A DNA stretch of 64,000 nt from Laburnicola sp. R22_1 (Eukaryota > Ascomycota > Dothideomycetes > Pleosporales > Didymosphaeriaceae). Where the stretch lies: contig JACONQ010000006.1 in the NCBI GenBank assembly GCA_014281115.1, positions 2,418,001-2,482,000 of the forward strand. Direction: 5' to 3'. The translations under genes were made by a program, and so were the position numbers. The notes beneath the pieces are model-generated. The model searched no databases. It saw only the letters and a program-made list of their open reading frames with translations, and had not been told where the DNA came from. Shown in pieces: positions 13,579 to 23,988 of this stretch (the first letter of the stretch is position 1; the number at the start of each line of letters is the position of its first letter).

Positions 13579-14346
13579 TTACGCCTTCGGGCCGTACACC
13601 CAGTATTGTGCCGCGTATGCAACCTCAAAGTGCTCCTTCTGACCCTCGCACTTCGTCGGTAGGTTGCCGCCCGCAGTCTCCACTCGGTATACAGTGTTGA
13701 CACCTCCCTGCGACTGGTTGGCGTCGTCAACAAGGTAGAGCCACTTTATAGCACCCTCGGCTTTGGTACCCTGGCAGGCTGTTTTGGGGGCTTCCATGTC
13801 TGCCTTCTTGGTGACAGAGGCGATCGGGTAGGGAGTTGTCTTGACATTGTGGAGCGAGAAAGTCGGGATCATGGCGGCTGTGAAAAAATGATCACCCAGC
13901 TGAGAGTTGTAGCCTTCGGCCTTGAGATACATTTCGAGCTGCCATGTGCCAGCGGTGGAGAGGGAGAGCGCGAGGCCGGATAGGGTGGGAATTTTCCATT
14001 GTGACATGGGATCGACGTTCAACTTCGTGCCAATGTCGTATAGTTTAGCTACAAACTCGTTAGTAGTTCCTCAAAACTTGACATTGTGTGGAAGCTTACC
14101 CTTCGCTCCTGTAGTGCCTGGTGCTGCAGTGGCAACACCCGTCGTGCAGGTATAGTTCTGTGTACCAAGACCCAGCAAGACGTATTTCAGTTCAAGACCT
14201 GTAGGTGCCGGCATAGTATGCTTCGGCATCTTCGCGGCAAGATTGCTGAGACCTTTGGTCGCTTGTGGCCATCGTGGCCAGGCATCAACGGTAGATGCGA
14301 AGGCAGCGACGGCAGTGACCACGGTTGAGAAACTTGGGAACAGCAT
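13579..14346 (-). CDS. Secreted DUF3455-family protein
   Basis: Two exons (14346-14100 and 14048-13579) joined by a 51-bp intron with a TACTAAC-type branch site give 238 residues. The N-terminus MLFPSFSTVVTAVAAFASTVDA is a signal peptide. The core carries the family hallmarks: LKYVLLGLGTQNYTC near residue 60, then AKLYDIGTKLN across the splice junction, and TAGTWQLEMYL, followed by EGAIKWLYLVDD and the C-terminal VYRVETAGGNLPTKCEG. DUF3455 proteins are common in ascomycete secretomes and have no settled function; the old label malate dehydrogenase-like is not supported by motifs here. It stands alone between two gene-poor stretches. Family assignment from motif recall, confidence good. Confidence 0.85.
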
Positions 14347-16568
14347 CGTGATGATATGTGTTGATCAGAATTTATTGGGAAAGCCCTGTATTTGAATGAG
14401 ACGGCCTCAGGGTCGGACAAGGATCGGATAGTGAGCGTGGTCTGTCCTGTTGTTGACGAATGTTTGGCAAGAAAAAGGATCAAGTAGAAGGAGGAGAAAA
14501 GGAGGTTGACCAATGTTCGTTGCTGTTGGTTTGATGAGAAGATGAGAAGATATAGAAAGCTGAATCTCTGTTCCACTGCTTCTGGGCGTAGAGGTGCCCT
14601 CCTTATAACCTTTTCCCGCACTGTCTCGTTGAAAAGCAGGTCGGCCGCCACTGAATCGACATCCTGGTCCACGCGCCGTACATGCAGGCCGTGACCTTTT
14701 GCATCCTTGACGCGACCTGCATGGCCAGATTGGTGAGACCTAGGATGTAATTAGAAGCGCAGGCCCCCCGAGGGTGTGACGCTTTGCCGCAGAGCGGCCA
14801 TGGCTAGAAAACCACTTCTGGCCGAAGGTGACTCTGATAGGCCCGACTCGCGGGATCTGAGCAAGGATCAGCTAGCGATTCGATGGAGTCCCTCTCCCAG
14901 CGACCCGAGCAGCGCTCTCGTGGAAAGACTTTATTCGCACGAAATCCAGCAACATGATCCATTGTATGAGAGCTCTCTTGCGCAGCTCTAGGGCGTGCAT
15001 GGCAGCTGTCAGGTTCGTGCTTTCGGTAGTTTCACCATCGCCCTCTCAACGGGTGCCCAAACTTAAAACCGTTCCCGTCAGGTATGAAGACTATCGTACC
15101 TAATCGGGAGTACACCCACAGAAAAGATAGGCAATCGAAGGTGGCCCGTGCTTGATTCACCCGCGCGTTGGACACTTGAGTTGGGGGTCGTGCACTGCAT
15201 ACCCACGCCGCCAACGCCAGCGCAACGGCTGGCAGGTCGGAAATAGCGAGCAAATTATCTGGTTGTGGATGTAGCGCTACAGTAAATGACCCACTTGTAG
15301 CGGTAATGACGGCTAATTAGCGCTGCATATTCGATATTAACCGACATGATTGCTGAGCGCTTTAGGAGAAGTGAGAAGACCATCGGCTACAGCATCCGGC
15401 TGATTCAAAGCCTGCAACAAGTTGACGGTTACCCGGATCCGGGCAGCATCATAGTGATGGTTTTTTTTTGACTGATGTAGTGATGTTGGATTTGCTTCCA
15501 GAGAGAGCAAGCTCTGACCTCGGGATGCGCTTGCGCACGGGCCCAGGGGTCTGAGTTGCTGTATCCGCGAGTACGGGGCGCTTTTTCCGCAAAAGGAAGG
15601 ACAGAAGAGGAAGTATTAACTTTCTTAGCGGCCTGCAAGAATTGCCTGAACGGAGCCCGAAGCGCTATTACTTGCCAATTCGATATCGAAACCGCCTCGG
15701 CACAACCATTGCACACGGTAGTGCGCCTTGCGCCTGTCAGCGGCACGAACGTTTTGGCGGCGCATCGGCTGTTGAATGTTCAGTCTGATGAGCCTCCTGA
15801 GGTTTCGTTTTGATATCGTGGACGATGATCGCAAGCGGGGTGTTTCGAAACTTGAACGGGTGGACGATGATCGCAAGCGGGGTGTTTCGAAACTTGAACT
15901 GGTGGAGGTGTGTCAAACGCAAGCGAAAGTTTCAGAGCGGGAGTCGGAACATCTGATACAGGAACCGATTCGAACACGCACCGCGAAGTCCATTTCAGGA
16001 GCGTCGCCTTCCTTCCAGGGCTCCGAGCGATGCAGGAGTGCGATGGTGCCTGCAGGTATAGTTCTGCCGGCTCTGTAGGCAACTCCTGTGGGCAGTTTCG
16101 AAACAGGGATGAATAGCGATGGACAGCGACGAGCAGGACTGTGCGCTAATTGTTGGGCTGCGAGGAGGATCGACGTGTGTCCCAAAGGAGGCCAACGTTT
16201 CGTGGGAGCTCGTTCTGTTTCCGGCCGGACCTGCGGTTGGCTTGTGCTGCATTAGTTCTAGGGGCCGAAATCGAAAGGCAACGCGAACGCGGCCCTTGGG
16301 CCGGGGAAGTAGCTCTATGGCTGGTACAATCATACTTGGGAGGGGGAATTGAAGAGCAAAAAAAGAGTGTCCATTGTAGGTGTTGAATCATGTCTACATG
16401 TCGCCGCGGAGCGGTGCGCTAAAAGTGGGGCATCGAAAGTCGGGAAAGAACGACCAACATCAGCAAGCTGAACGATGCCCACGACCGGTGACAGTGTGGC
16501 AATCGTCACTCACCACACTCGGATGAATTGAGCGATAGCAGTGTAGCTGTACCTTTTCCAACGCAAAG
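14347..16568. other. 2.2-kb gene-poor stretch
   Basis: No gene recognised on either strand. It contains a 42-bp tandem duplication (15819-15902) and a T9 run at about 15462-15470. Base composition looks like the neighbouring host DNA, not like the RIP-mutated block further right. Confidence 0.45.
15819..15902. repeat. 42-bp tandem duplication
   Basis: Two near-identical adjacent 42-bp units beginning at 15819 and 15861, each containing GACGATGATCGCAAGCGGGG. They differ at one or two bases near the unit end. Confidence 0.85.
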
Positions 16569-18338
16569 ATGAGCACTTCCACCATTGAGCGCATTGTCGT
16601 CCCGCCTTCAAGCTGGCGTCTCATTTTGGATGGGGTCGTCATAGGAGGGTGCATCGCTTCAGCCATCATCGCAGTAGGCCAATTAGCTCAATCCGTATCC
16701 AAATTTAACACGTACAGGTTGTCATATTATACGGCATCTACAATGCCTACATTCACCCTCTACGAAGATACCCAGGCCCAATTCTGTGGACAGCTTTCCG
16801 GTTCCCCTACGTCATTGCAATCCATCGCGGCGACGTCCACCGAAAGCTCAAAGAGTACCACGATAGATACGGCCCAATTGTTCGCATCGCACCGAATGAG
16901 CTGTCCTACGCAGATGCCGCTGCGTGGAAAGATATCTATGGCAACCGTTCTGGCCATCAGCCTTTCGAACGCAACCGTACCTGGTTCATGAAGACTTCGC
17001 CTGACGAGCCTCATTCTATTATGGGTTACGACGAAGATGCGCATGCTAGGCAACGGCGAGCATTCGCAAATTCGTTCTCTGAGAAGAGTCTAAGAGACCA
17101 GTCGCCAGTGATCGAGAGCTACCTTGATCAGTTCATAAATCAACTAGCAGCTCCCATATCCGGACGCCAATGGAAGAAGAAAATAGTGGATCTATCGCAA
17201 TGGTTCAACTTCCTCATGTTTGATATTTCGGGAGACCTATCGTTTGCAGAGTCCTTCGGTTGTCTCAAAACCGGAAAAGCCCATCCTTGGGTGGACATTG
17301 CACAGGGTTTTGGAAAAGGCCTCTCGCTTATAGCTTCAGTCAACTCCTATCCACCCATTGATAGACTTCTGCGTTACATCATACCAAGGTCTATCAGACA
17401 GAGGCAGCTCGACCACCAGCGGATGAGCGCAGCAATGGCGAGAAAGAGGCTAGCCATGAATGTGGATCGGCCCGATTGGGTCAGCCCAGCGAAGAAATAC
17501 GACGATCAAAAGGATGCTCTTTCGGAGAAAGAGTGGCAAATCAATATGATGATCATTATCTTCGCTGGAAGCGAGACGACGGCTAGTGCGCTGACCGCGA
17601 TCACTCGGGAACTGTTGCAGGCCCGAGGTGCCTTGCACCGACTCACGCAGGAAATACGGTCCGCTTTTGATCAAGAAACCGACATTAAGATTGCTTCGAC
17701 TGGTAGCTTACCCTACTTGAATGCCGTTATCAACGAGGGTTTGCGAATAGATCCACCCGTGGTTATTGGTGTCCCAAGAATTGTACCGGAAGGAGGAGAT
17801 ACCGTCTGTGGGCAATGGGTTCCTAGAGGTGTAAGTACATTTACAGTATCGAGTCGAAAGCCTCCAAACATTCTGCGTCTGTATTTGACACCTGTGCTAA
17901 TTCAACGTCTATTCGGTCGCCAAGGCATGGATTAGTACAGTACAAGTCTAACATGAGTGACAGACATATGTGGCCTACAACCAGTTTCCAGCAAATCGCC
18001 AGCGCCACAACTTTCATTATCCGAGCTCATTCATACCTGAGCGGTTCCTGGATCCAGATTTGAAAGTTGACAATTTTGCATCCTTGCAACCTTTCCTGAC
18101 GGGCAGGCATACCTGCATCGGCATGAAACTTGCGTATGCTGAGCTGCGCGTGACGTTAGCGAGGCTCCTGTTCGCCTTTGACATTAGCTTGGCGGACGAG
18201 AGAGATCGTTGGGATTGGGGCGAACAGTCCACTTATATTTTTTGGGTCAGTGGCTTGTGTGGTTTGTTACTTGCTCTGACATGAATGCAGGATAAACGGC
18301 CTCTGAACGTAACTTTACGGCGAAGTGCGCGGCACTAG
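16569..18338 (+). CDS. Cytochrome P450 monooxygenase (fungal class II, CYP65-like)
   Basis: Four exons (16569-16673, 16718-17830, 17964-18245, 18291-18338; introns 44, 133 and 45 bp) give 515 residues, a normal P450 length. The first splice joins a membrane anchor (VVIGGCIASAIIA) to VVILYGIYNAYIHPL and the proline-rich hinge YPGPILW. Later motifs: helix C region AWKDIYGNRSGH, I-helix AGSETT, K-helix EGLR, PERF, and heme loop FLTGRHTCIGMKLAYAE with ligand Cys about 457. The Arg usual in FxxGxRxC is His, as in some other P450s such as CYP51. The middle regions resemble isotrichodermin hydroxylase-type enzymes, so secondary metabolism is plausible, but no synthase lies nearby. Membrane-bound in ER. 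Substrate unknown. All splice sites are GT-AG and no stop interrupts the joined frame. Confidence 0.92.
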
Positions 18339-18553
18339 ATGCCACCTGGCCTTGACAATAAGTCTGTCTCTACAAATCCTCCCAGCATCCTAATTGGTCT
18401 CAACTGTTGTTACAACGTTACGTGAAGATGTGTCTCACATGACACAATGAGCAATGCTGTATCAGCATGTGGTTCGCCACTCCAGCAGCTGTTTGGCGTC
18501 ACTCCTTCCACAACAGTCGCACGGAGCGGGGCGCAGCCCGCCCTTCCTGCTCA

Positions 18554-18559
18554 TATAAA
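18554..18559 (+). promoter_or_regulatory. TATAAA box
   Basis: TATAAA 59 bp before the ATG at 18613, the only such box between the P450 stop and the next gene. Confidence 0.4.
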
Positions 18560-18612
18560 ATTGGAACGCTTCTCTATCTTTCTCTGCTACCTATCTATTG
18601 AATTTCGTCGTC

Positions 18613-19926
18613 ATGTCTTTCGGATTTGGTGTCGGCGACTTCATCGCCGTCAGCAAGGTTGTCACTGATATCTCGAACAGTCTCCAGTCCTCGAACGGAT
18701 CCAAGGCTGAGTACCAGGAACTTCAACGGCAGCTCGACATCCTACAGGGGATACTCCATGAACTAAACCAACTTCCTCTACAGCCACCAAGCCCTACGCT
18801 CGACCTGCTCAGATACTCCGCGCTGAGCTGTCAGCAGACCCTCGATTCATTTCGCGAGAAATGGAAGAAATACGAGCGCTCGCTCGACGTGGCGTCCCGA
18901 CCTTCTCCATGGCACGGTGTTGCAGACAAGATTCGTTGGGGGGGTAGAAGAGAAGATCGAAGTGCAGAAGCTACAGACGTACCTGCAGCGCCACAATACT
19001 ATGATCAACACCCAGCTCCTACAGCTTGGGGTGGCAAAGATGGCAACCGGATTTTCTGGGCTCGAGCTGCAGAACGATCGCATCACAGAGGTCGTCGAAG
19101 AAAGTCGTGGCACAGTCGCGCGAATCGAAAACTCAGTCACAACGCAGGAAGGCATACTGGCCAGCCTTGGCTTGTCACTGCCCAGGTTGATCTCAGCCCT
19201 GGCACAAGACGTTCGGACGTCGTGGTCAAACATCATACAGGTACTGAATCGGGTCTGGTGAGTGATCGTGTCCCTCTGCAAAGGCACGAATTTTAACTTG
19301 TAGCAGCAACTCTACCGAGCAGATCTACGCAATCGTTGTTCAGCTGAAGGCTAGCGTCCCACAAGCCGATACTCGATGGACATTCTTCCAGGACCTCGTC
19401 ATAGTCGAGGATGCGTTCGGTGTCAAGTTCCCTGTACCGTCAGAATACTCCGCGCAGGTACTCGACGCCATTGTGCGTGCAAAATACCAAGGTGTTCACG
19501 AATGTGATACTTTCGCAGCCGAGAACTACGAAATTCACTATGCAGATCAACCTGATCATCCCATCGACGGCAAGCATGCTCTTCGGCCAGAATCTACTGT
19601 CCTTGTGGAGATCGTCGTTACCCTTGTAGATTTTGAACCCATTGGAAATGAGGCATATCCAGACGAATGCCCTAGATGTCAAAACGATACGCCCCTAACA
19701 GAGCTTCCTGGTCGAAAGATGCAATGGTATTTATGTCATCACGCCTGCTGTTTTAAGTAACTGACCCTAGCATTCTAGTGGAATATGTGGACTGCGTTTC
19801 ACCGAAACGAGCCGGATACCTGCAGTACAGGATGTTGAAAACACCAAGTACTTCGAAAACTATCTTTGGTGTGCATTCATATCAGCGCCAAGCAGGAACT
19901 GGCCTTATGTTCACAGAATCGAATAG
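18613..19926 (+). CDS. STAND-like N-terminus plus ubiquitin-like domain protein, frame broken at a G7 run
   Basis: Begins MSFGFGVGDFIAVSKVV, the start typical of a large fungal family whose N-terminal helical region resembles that of STAND/NLR proteins. Exon 1 (18613-19257) reads to DKIRW, where a run of seven G (18938-18944) shifts the frame; with six G it continues VEEKIEVQKLQTYLQ, the expected coiled region. Exon 2 (19304-19726) contains WTFFQDLVIVEDAFGVKFPVP, matching the ubiquitin-like (ULD_2 type) domain. Exon 3 (19779-19926) ends in VHRIE. The splice between exons 2 and 3 builds a CPRC...CGIC zinc-like pair. The model gives 404 residues if one G is removed. Either a homopolymer error or a young loss. 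Function unknown; relatives are often thought to act in self/non-self responses. Confidence 0.6.
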
Positions 19927-20960
19927 TGTTCGCTACCGAAATGTTCGGTTGAGCAAGCAATATCTATCAATGTAACCGGAAGCGGATTCCACATCATACG
20001 GGATCGCACAAATGAAGAGTACAGATCCTTTTGGGGCGAGCACTCCAGACGACCCCGTCGCCTTAGCTAAGAAAGAAGCTCAAACTCCAAACAAGAATAG
20101 TACCTCTCAATATATCCATTTCAACCCCCCAAAATCCGCCTCAGACGATATCCCCCACAGAGAAGTCATCTCGTTGTCTAGCATAGCGTCCAGCCAATGC
20201 CCAGTCTGCCCCTTTCCTCTGTACTAACCTGAATCGCTTCTCTAGCATCCCTACTCCCGCCTAAGAAGAAAACGCATCGCAAAGACAGCGTGTGCATCGT
20301 ATGGTTAAACCTTCCATCCTGCCACTACTTGACTGCAAGAGCGCAAGCACGGGTAGATTTGCAAGACCGACCGACTACATCGGGAATATGAAGTGGATGA
20401 ATCGGTATCAAGTGTTGCTACAGCAAGCACGTAGAAAGGCTGCGCGTAACGAGCGTTTTCCACCATGCGAAGTACACTCGCAAGCATGACTCTACCGGCA
20501 GCATCAACTCGGACTGTAAAAACGAACACCCACGCACCACTTCACACAAACCACTTCACACAAACCACTTCACACAAACCACTTCACACAAACCACTTCA
20601 CACAAACCACTTCAAAACACTCATAACCTCATTTGTAAATGCATGAATTTCCATAATGTCCTACACATCCCACCTCCAACCCAGTCATAACACATACGAA
20701 AGATTATGATACAAAGCAGCCACCCACGTAAGCAAGACCGGGGAGCTCACAGTAGTAAAACAGAGACCCGACCGTTCAGGAGGAAGCGTGGGGTAGAAGG
20801 AGGATAACAGGTTGCGGTGATAGTAGAGGGAGAGACCCAGACGCCGTCGCTAATTGAGAAAACAAAACCCTGACATGGCCGTCCGCCTGTGCCGCCGACA
20901 CGGTAGGATATGTTGATATCCTCCACTTTCCCCGCGAGATGCGTACCACGAAAGCGTGGG
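19927..20960. other. Intergenic stretch with a 14-bp minisatellite
   Basis: No recognised gene. A small open frame at 20012-20227 (71 codons, plus) has no family motif. The main feature is a 14-bp tandem repeat at 20537-20617. Confidence 0.45.
20537..20617. repeat. 14-bp tandem repeat, five full units
   Basis: Five exact head-to-tail copies of CCACTTCACACAAA (20537-20606) plus a partial degenerate sixth. It lies 3' of the PRELI gene. Confidence 0.95.
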
Positions 20961-21806
20961 CTATTCCTCGCCATCGCGTCGCGAACCCCGCTTCAGGAGA
21001 TCGCGTCCTTGGAGGATGGCCTCCCGATCGTTGCGCATGCCTTCTAGCACAGCGACAAGACCGCCCTCGCGCATCCTCTCGAGCACAACCTTCATGCCCT
21101 CCCTCGCATTCGGCTGGCTCCGCAGCGTGCGCGTCAAGCCAATCTTCTCAATATTCCGCTGCAGCGTCTGCGTGCCCCAATTTCTCAAAAAGCCCATCTT
21201 CGGCGGCTGCTCTTCGTCCGAAGACGCGCCCTCCTCGGCAGCACGGCGCTTCTTCCTCCACGTCTCGCCCACGTGCGAGTGCAGCGTCACCGAGCTCTCC
21301 ACTTCCGTCGTCTCGCCGTTATCCTCGACTTTCGCACCTGCGCCGATGCCCGTGAAATTCAGGAACCCGTGGCGCCGCGCCGCGCCCTCCATGCCCTGGA
21401 ATAGTTTCACCTCATCGGGCACTGCGGGGATTGGGCGGCGGAAGATCTGGCGCTCTACGACGGAGAGCACACCTGTCCATTCTAGGTTGCGGGACTCGGT
21501 GTCCATCCATCCTTCCTTGACGTCCACGACCGACTTCTCGAGAATGTACGATTGCGTGTCGCCCGAGGCTGAGGCGCCGAGCAGCGAGCGTGGGAGGAGC
21601 TTGGAGACGGCAGAGGGGATCTTGGAGCGCTTCAGGTGCAGGCGGACGGTTGTGAGGCGCTGTGTTTCCGGGTCAAAGTGTCGCGCAATGGTGTCGGTGG
21701 AGAGCACGTGCGTGGAGTAGGGGTTGGGGTAGCGGAGGAAGTATGCGAGGGTTACGGCGGGGAAGGGGTACGCGTACGTGTCCGTGGACGAGTAGAATTT
21801 CACCAT
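20961..21806 (-). CDS. PRELI/MSF1 (UPS-type) mitochondrial lipid-transfer protein
   Basis: Uninterrupted frame of 281 residues starting MVKFYSSTDTYAYPFPAV. The N-terminal ~180 residues match the PRELI/MSF1 fold: YAYPFPAVTLAYFLRYPNPY, HVLSTDTIARHFDPETQRL, and a late WTGVLSVVERQIFR. The family carries phosphatidic acid or phosphatidylserine across the mitochondrial intermembrane space with a Mdm35-type partner. The C-terminal ~100 residues form a charged tail (RKKRRAAEEGASSDEEQ) and a helical end, longer than in yeast Ups proteins. It shares a divergent promoter with TrpRS. Which UPS paralogue it is cannot be told from sequence reading alone. Confidence 0.88.
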   Translation of the reverse strand: MVKFYSSTDTYAYPFPAVTLAYFLRYPNPYSTHVLSTDTIARHFDPETQRLTTVRLHLKRSKIPSAVSKLLPRSLLGASASGDTQSYILEKSVVDVKEGWMDTESRNLEWTGVLSVVERQIFRRPIPAVPDEVKLFQGMEGAARRHGFLNFTGIGAGAKVEDNGETTEVESSVTLHSHVGETWRKKRRAAEEGASSDEEQPPKMGFLRNWGTQTLQRNIEKIGLTRTLRSQPNAREGMKVVLERMREGGLVAVLEGMRNDREAILQGRDLLKRGSRRDGEE

Positions 21807-22297
21807 GGCTATTGCGCGGCGGGAGGATTCTGATGGACGGGGCTGTTGTTGTTGCTGGTGGGTGAGGGTGTGGGATGGTGTTGGGCAGGAGCTCTACGGC
21901 AACCTAGAAGCGCGTGGTGTGTGGTGTGCGGAGTCCTCGCATGGTGGTGCATCCAATGGCAGCTGGGCAATTGAATGGAGCCGCCGGGTCGTATGCGGAG
22001 GAGGTGAGGGTGGTGTGAGAATGAGGGTACCTAGGTATGTATGCCGGTGCGACGACGTGCGATGAGCTCAGAGCTCACGTCGAGATTTTGCCACGCCCGA
22101 AGCGTCGGTGGTTGTAGTTGCCGACGCCTGTGGCTGGTGCGTTGTGGCGCTGTGGCGGTGATGGCGGGGCAGGCGCGGGACACCTGTCGCCTGCACTCTT
22201 ACGGTAATCTATTGTGACTCTTGGGCCACCGTTGCAACTTTGTCTTTCTTTATCCCTCTCCGCTGCCTCCAATTCGCCCCATAGAAGTGTACAGACC
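21807..22297. promoter_or_regulatory. Divergent promoter region, PRELI-domain gene / TrpRS
   Basis: 491 bp between opposed start codons. A near-consensus Gcn4-type heptamer TGACTCT is at 22215-22221, 77 bp before the TrpRS ATG; aminoacyl-tRNA synthetases are frequent targets of general amino-acid control, but the last base differs from TGACTCA. Confidence 0.5.
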
Positions 22298-23785
22298 ATG
22301 ACGGAACCAGAACCGCCCTCCGTTGCTGCCCTCAGCCTCGCCGAAACAGCAACCGAGCCCATAAAGAAGGCCTCCGAGCAAGAAATCAATCCCTGGGACG
22401 TGCAAGCTGCAACCGACGACCAGGGAAATGTCCTCGAATTCGACTACCCCGCCATCTCCAAAAAATGGGCCACGAAACTCATAGACGACGAGCTCCTCGC
22501 GCGCTTCGAGCGCGTCACAGGCCACAAGCCGCACCGCTGGCTGCGACGCCGCCTCTTCTTCTCACACCGCGACCTCGAGCTCATCCTGGACACGTACGAG
22601 AAGGACGGCGAGTTCCTGTTATATACAGGGAGGGGGCCGAGCAGCGACTCCATGCACATTGGGCACACGATCCCCTTCGAATTCACAAAGTGGCTACAGG
22701 ATGTGTTCGACGTGCCGCTGGTCATCATGTTGACTGACGACGAGAAGTTCTTATTCAAAGAGAAGCTCACGCAGCCCGAGGTCTATGAGTTTGCGCGCCT
22801 CAACGCAAAAGATATCATATCCGTCGGCTTCGACCCCAAAAAGACCTTCATCTACATCGACTCTGAGTTCTTCACTTCGGGCTACAACCGCCACTTCTCC
22901 CTCAACGCAACCGAGTTCGAGAAACTCATTACGAACAATCAGGTCCGCGGCGCCTTTGGTTTCCACGGCTCCACAAACATCGGAAGTAACGCCTTCGCAG
23001 CGAAACAGTGCGTCGCGGCCTTCGCATCGAGTTACCCGTTTATCTGGGGCCATGATACCAAAACATACCACCGCTCAGCCAAACTGGCTGCTATGCCTTG
23101 CCTAATCCCCTGCGCCATAGACCAAGACCCCTACTTCCGCCTCGTCCGCGATAACTGCTCCCGCATGGACCAGCCCTCACCCAAACCCGCACTCATCCAC
23201 TCGAAATTTCTTACCGCACTTCAAGGTGCAGGCGGCAAGATGAGCGCTTCGAATCCCAACTCCGCAATCTTCATGTCCGACACTGAAAAACAGATCAAGA
23301 ATAAAATCAACAAGCACGCATTTAGTGGTGGCCAGGAGACACTCGAGCTACACAGGGAGAAGGGTGGCAACCCGGATATCGACGTCGCGTATCAGTACCT
23401 CGCATACTTTGAAGACGATGACGAGAAGCTGGTGAAGTTTGCAGAGGACTATCGCAAGGGCGAGATGTTGACGGGCGATATGAAGAAAGAGTGCATCAAC
23501 ATGATGACCAAGTATGTGAAAGGGTTCCAAGAAGCGAGGGCGAAAGTTACGGATGAAGTCCTGGAGGAGTTCCTAAAACCGAGAAAGCTGGAATGGAGGG
23601 GAAACCCAAAGGTCGAGAGAACGGAGGCGGCGGTAGGTGGTGAGGGTGCGGAAGGTAGTGAGGGCACCATGCTGGGCGAGGATGGGAAACCGATGACGAA
23701 AAACCAGCTGAAGAAGTTGCTGAAGGCGCAGGAGACGGAGCGGAAGAAGAAAGAAAAGGAAGCTGCCAAGGCGGCGCAGGCATAG
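22298..23785 (+). CDS. WRS1: Cytosolic tryptophanyl-tRNA synthetase
   Basis: Single exon, 495 residues, starting MTEPEPPSVAALS; an in-frame upstream ATG at 22214 is less likely because it would add a non-conserved leader. Class I synthetase signatures are present: SMHIGH at about 118-123 (HIGH), GGKMSAS near 313-318 (KMSKS equivalent), plus conserved LTDDEKFLFK and IDQDPYFRLVRD of eukaryotic TrpRS. The enzyme charges tRNA-Trp with tryptophan in the cytosol. The C-terminus is a Lys/Glu-rich tail (KKKEKEAAKAAQA). No organellar targeting signal is obvious. Divergent from the PRELI gene and convergent with the TmpA-like gene, with a 203-bp gap. Confidence 0.97.
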   Translation: MTEPEPPSVAALSLAETATEPIKKASEQEINPWDVQAATDDQGNVLEFDYPAISKKWATKLIDDELLARFERVTGHKPHRWLRRRLFFSHRDLELILDTYEKDGEFLLYTGRGPSSDSMHIGHTIPFEFTKWLQDVFDVPLVIMLTDDEKFLFKEKLTQPEVYEFARLNAKDIISVGFDPKKTFIYIDSEFFTSGYNRHFSLNATEFEKLITNNQVRGAFGFHGSTNIGSNAFAAKQCVAAFASSYPFIWGHDTKTYHRSAKLAAMPCLIPCAIDQDPYFRLVRDNCSRMDQPSPKPALIHSKFLTALQGAGGKMSASNPNSAIFMSDTEKQIKNKINKHAFSGGQETLELHREKGGNPDIDVAYQYLAYFEDDDEKLVKFAEDYRKGEMLTGDMKKECINMMTKYVKGFQEARAKVTDEVLEEFLKPRKLEWRGNPKVERTEAAVGGEGAEGSEGTMLGEDGKPMTKNQLKKLLKAQETERKKKEKEAAKAAQA

Positions 23786-23988
23786 TCTGCTTACGGCCCG
23801 TGTGACCTGCTTCTCGCCATAGTCCTTGTCTGCACACTGGGTACAGCCTCGCAATGGCCTACTGCGCAAGACGTGATGGGGAAGATAAAGTCTCTCTAAG
23901 AAGAACAAACATGATACCAATTGAAAAAGTCCATAACTATCACTGACTGCATTGCAACCATACTCCCCACCCCTCCCCCCAAACACAC

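Noticed and set aside
16050..16066. 16-bp match (TGCAGGTATAGTTCTG) to the DUF3455 gene at 14144-14159
   Set aside because: Too short and isolated; no further similarity around it.
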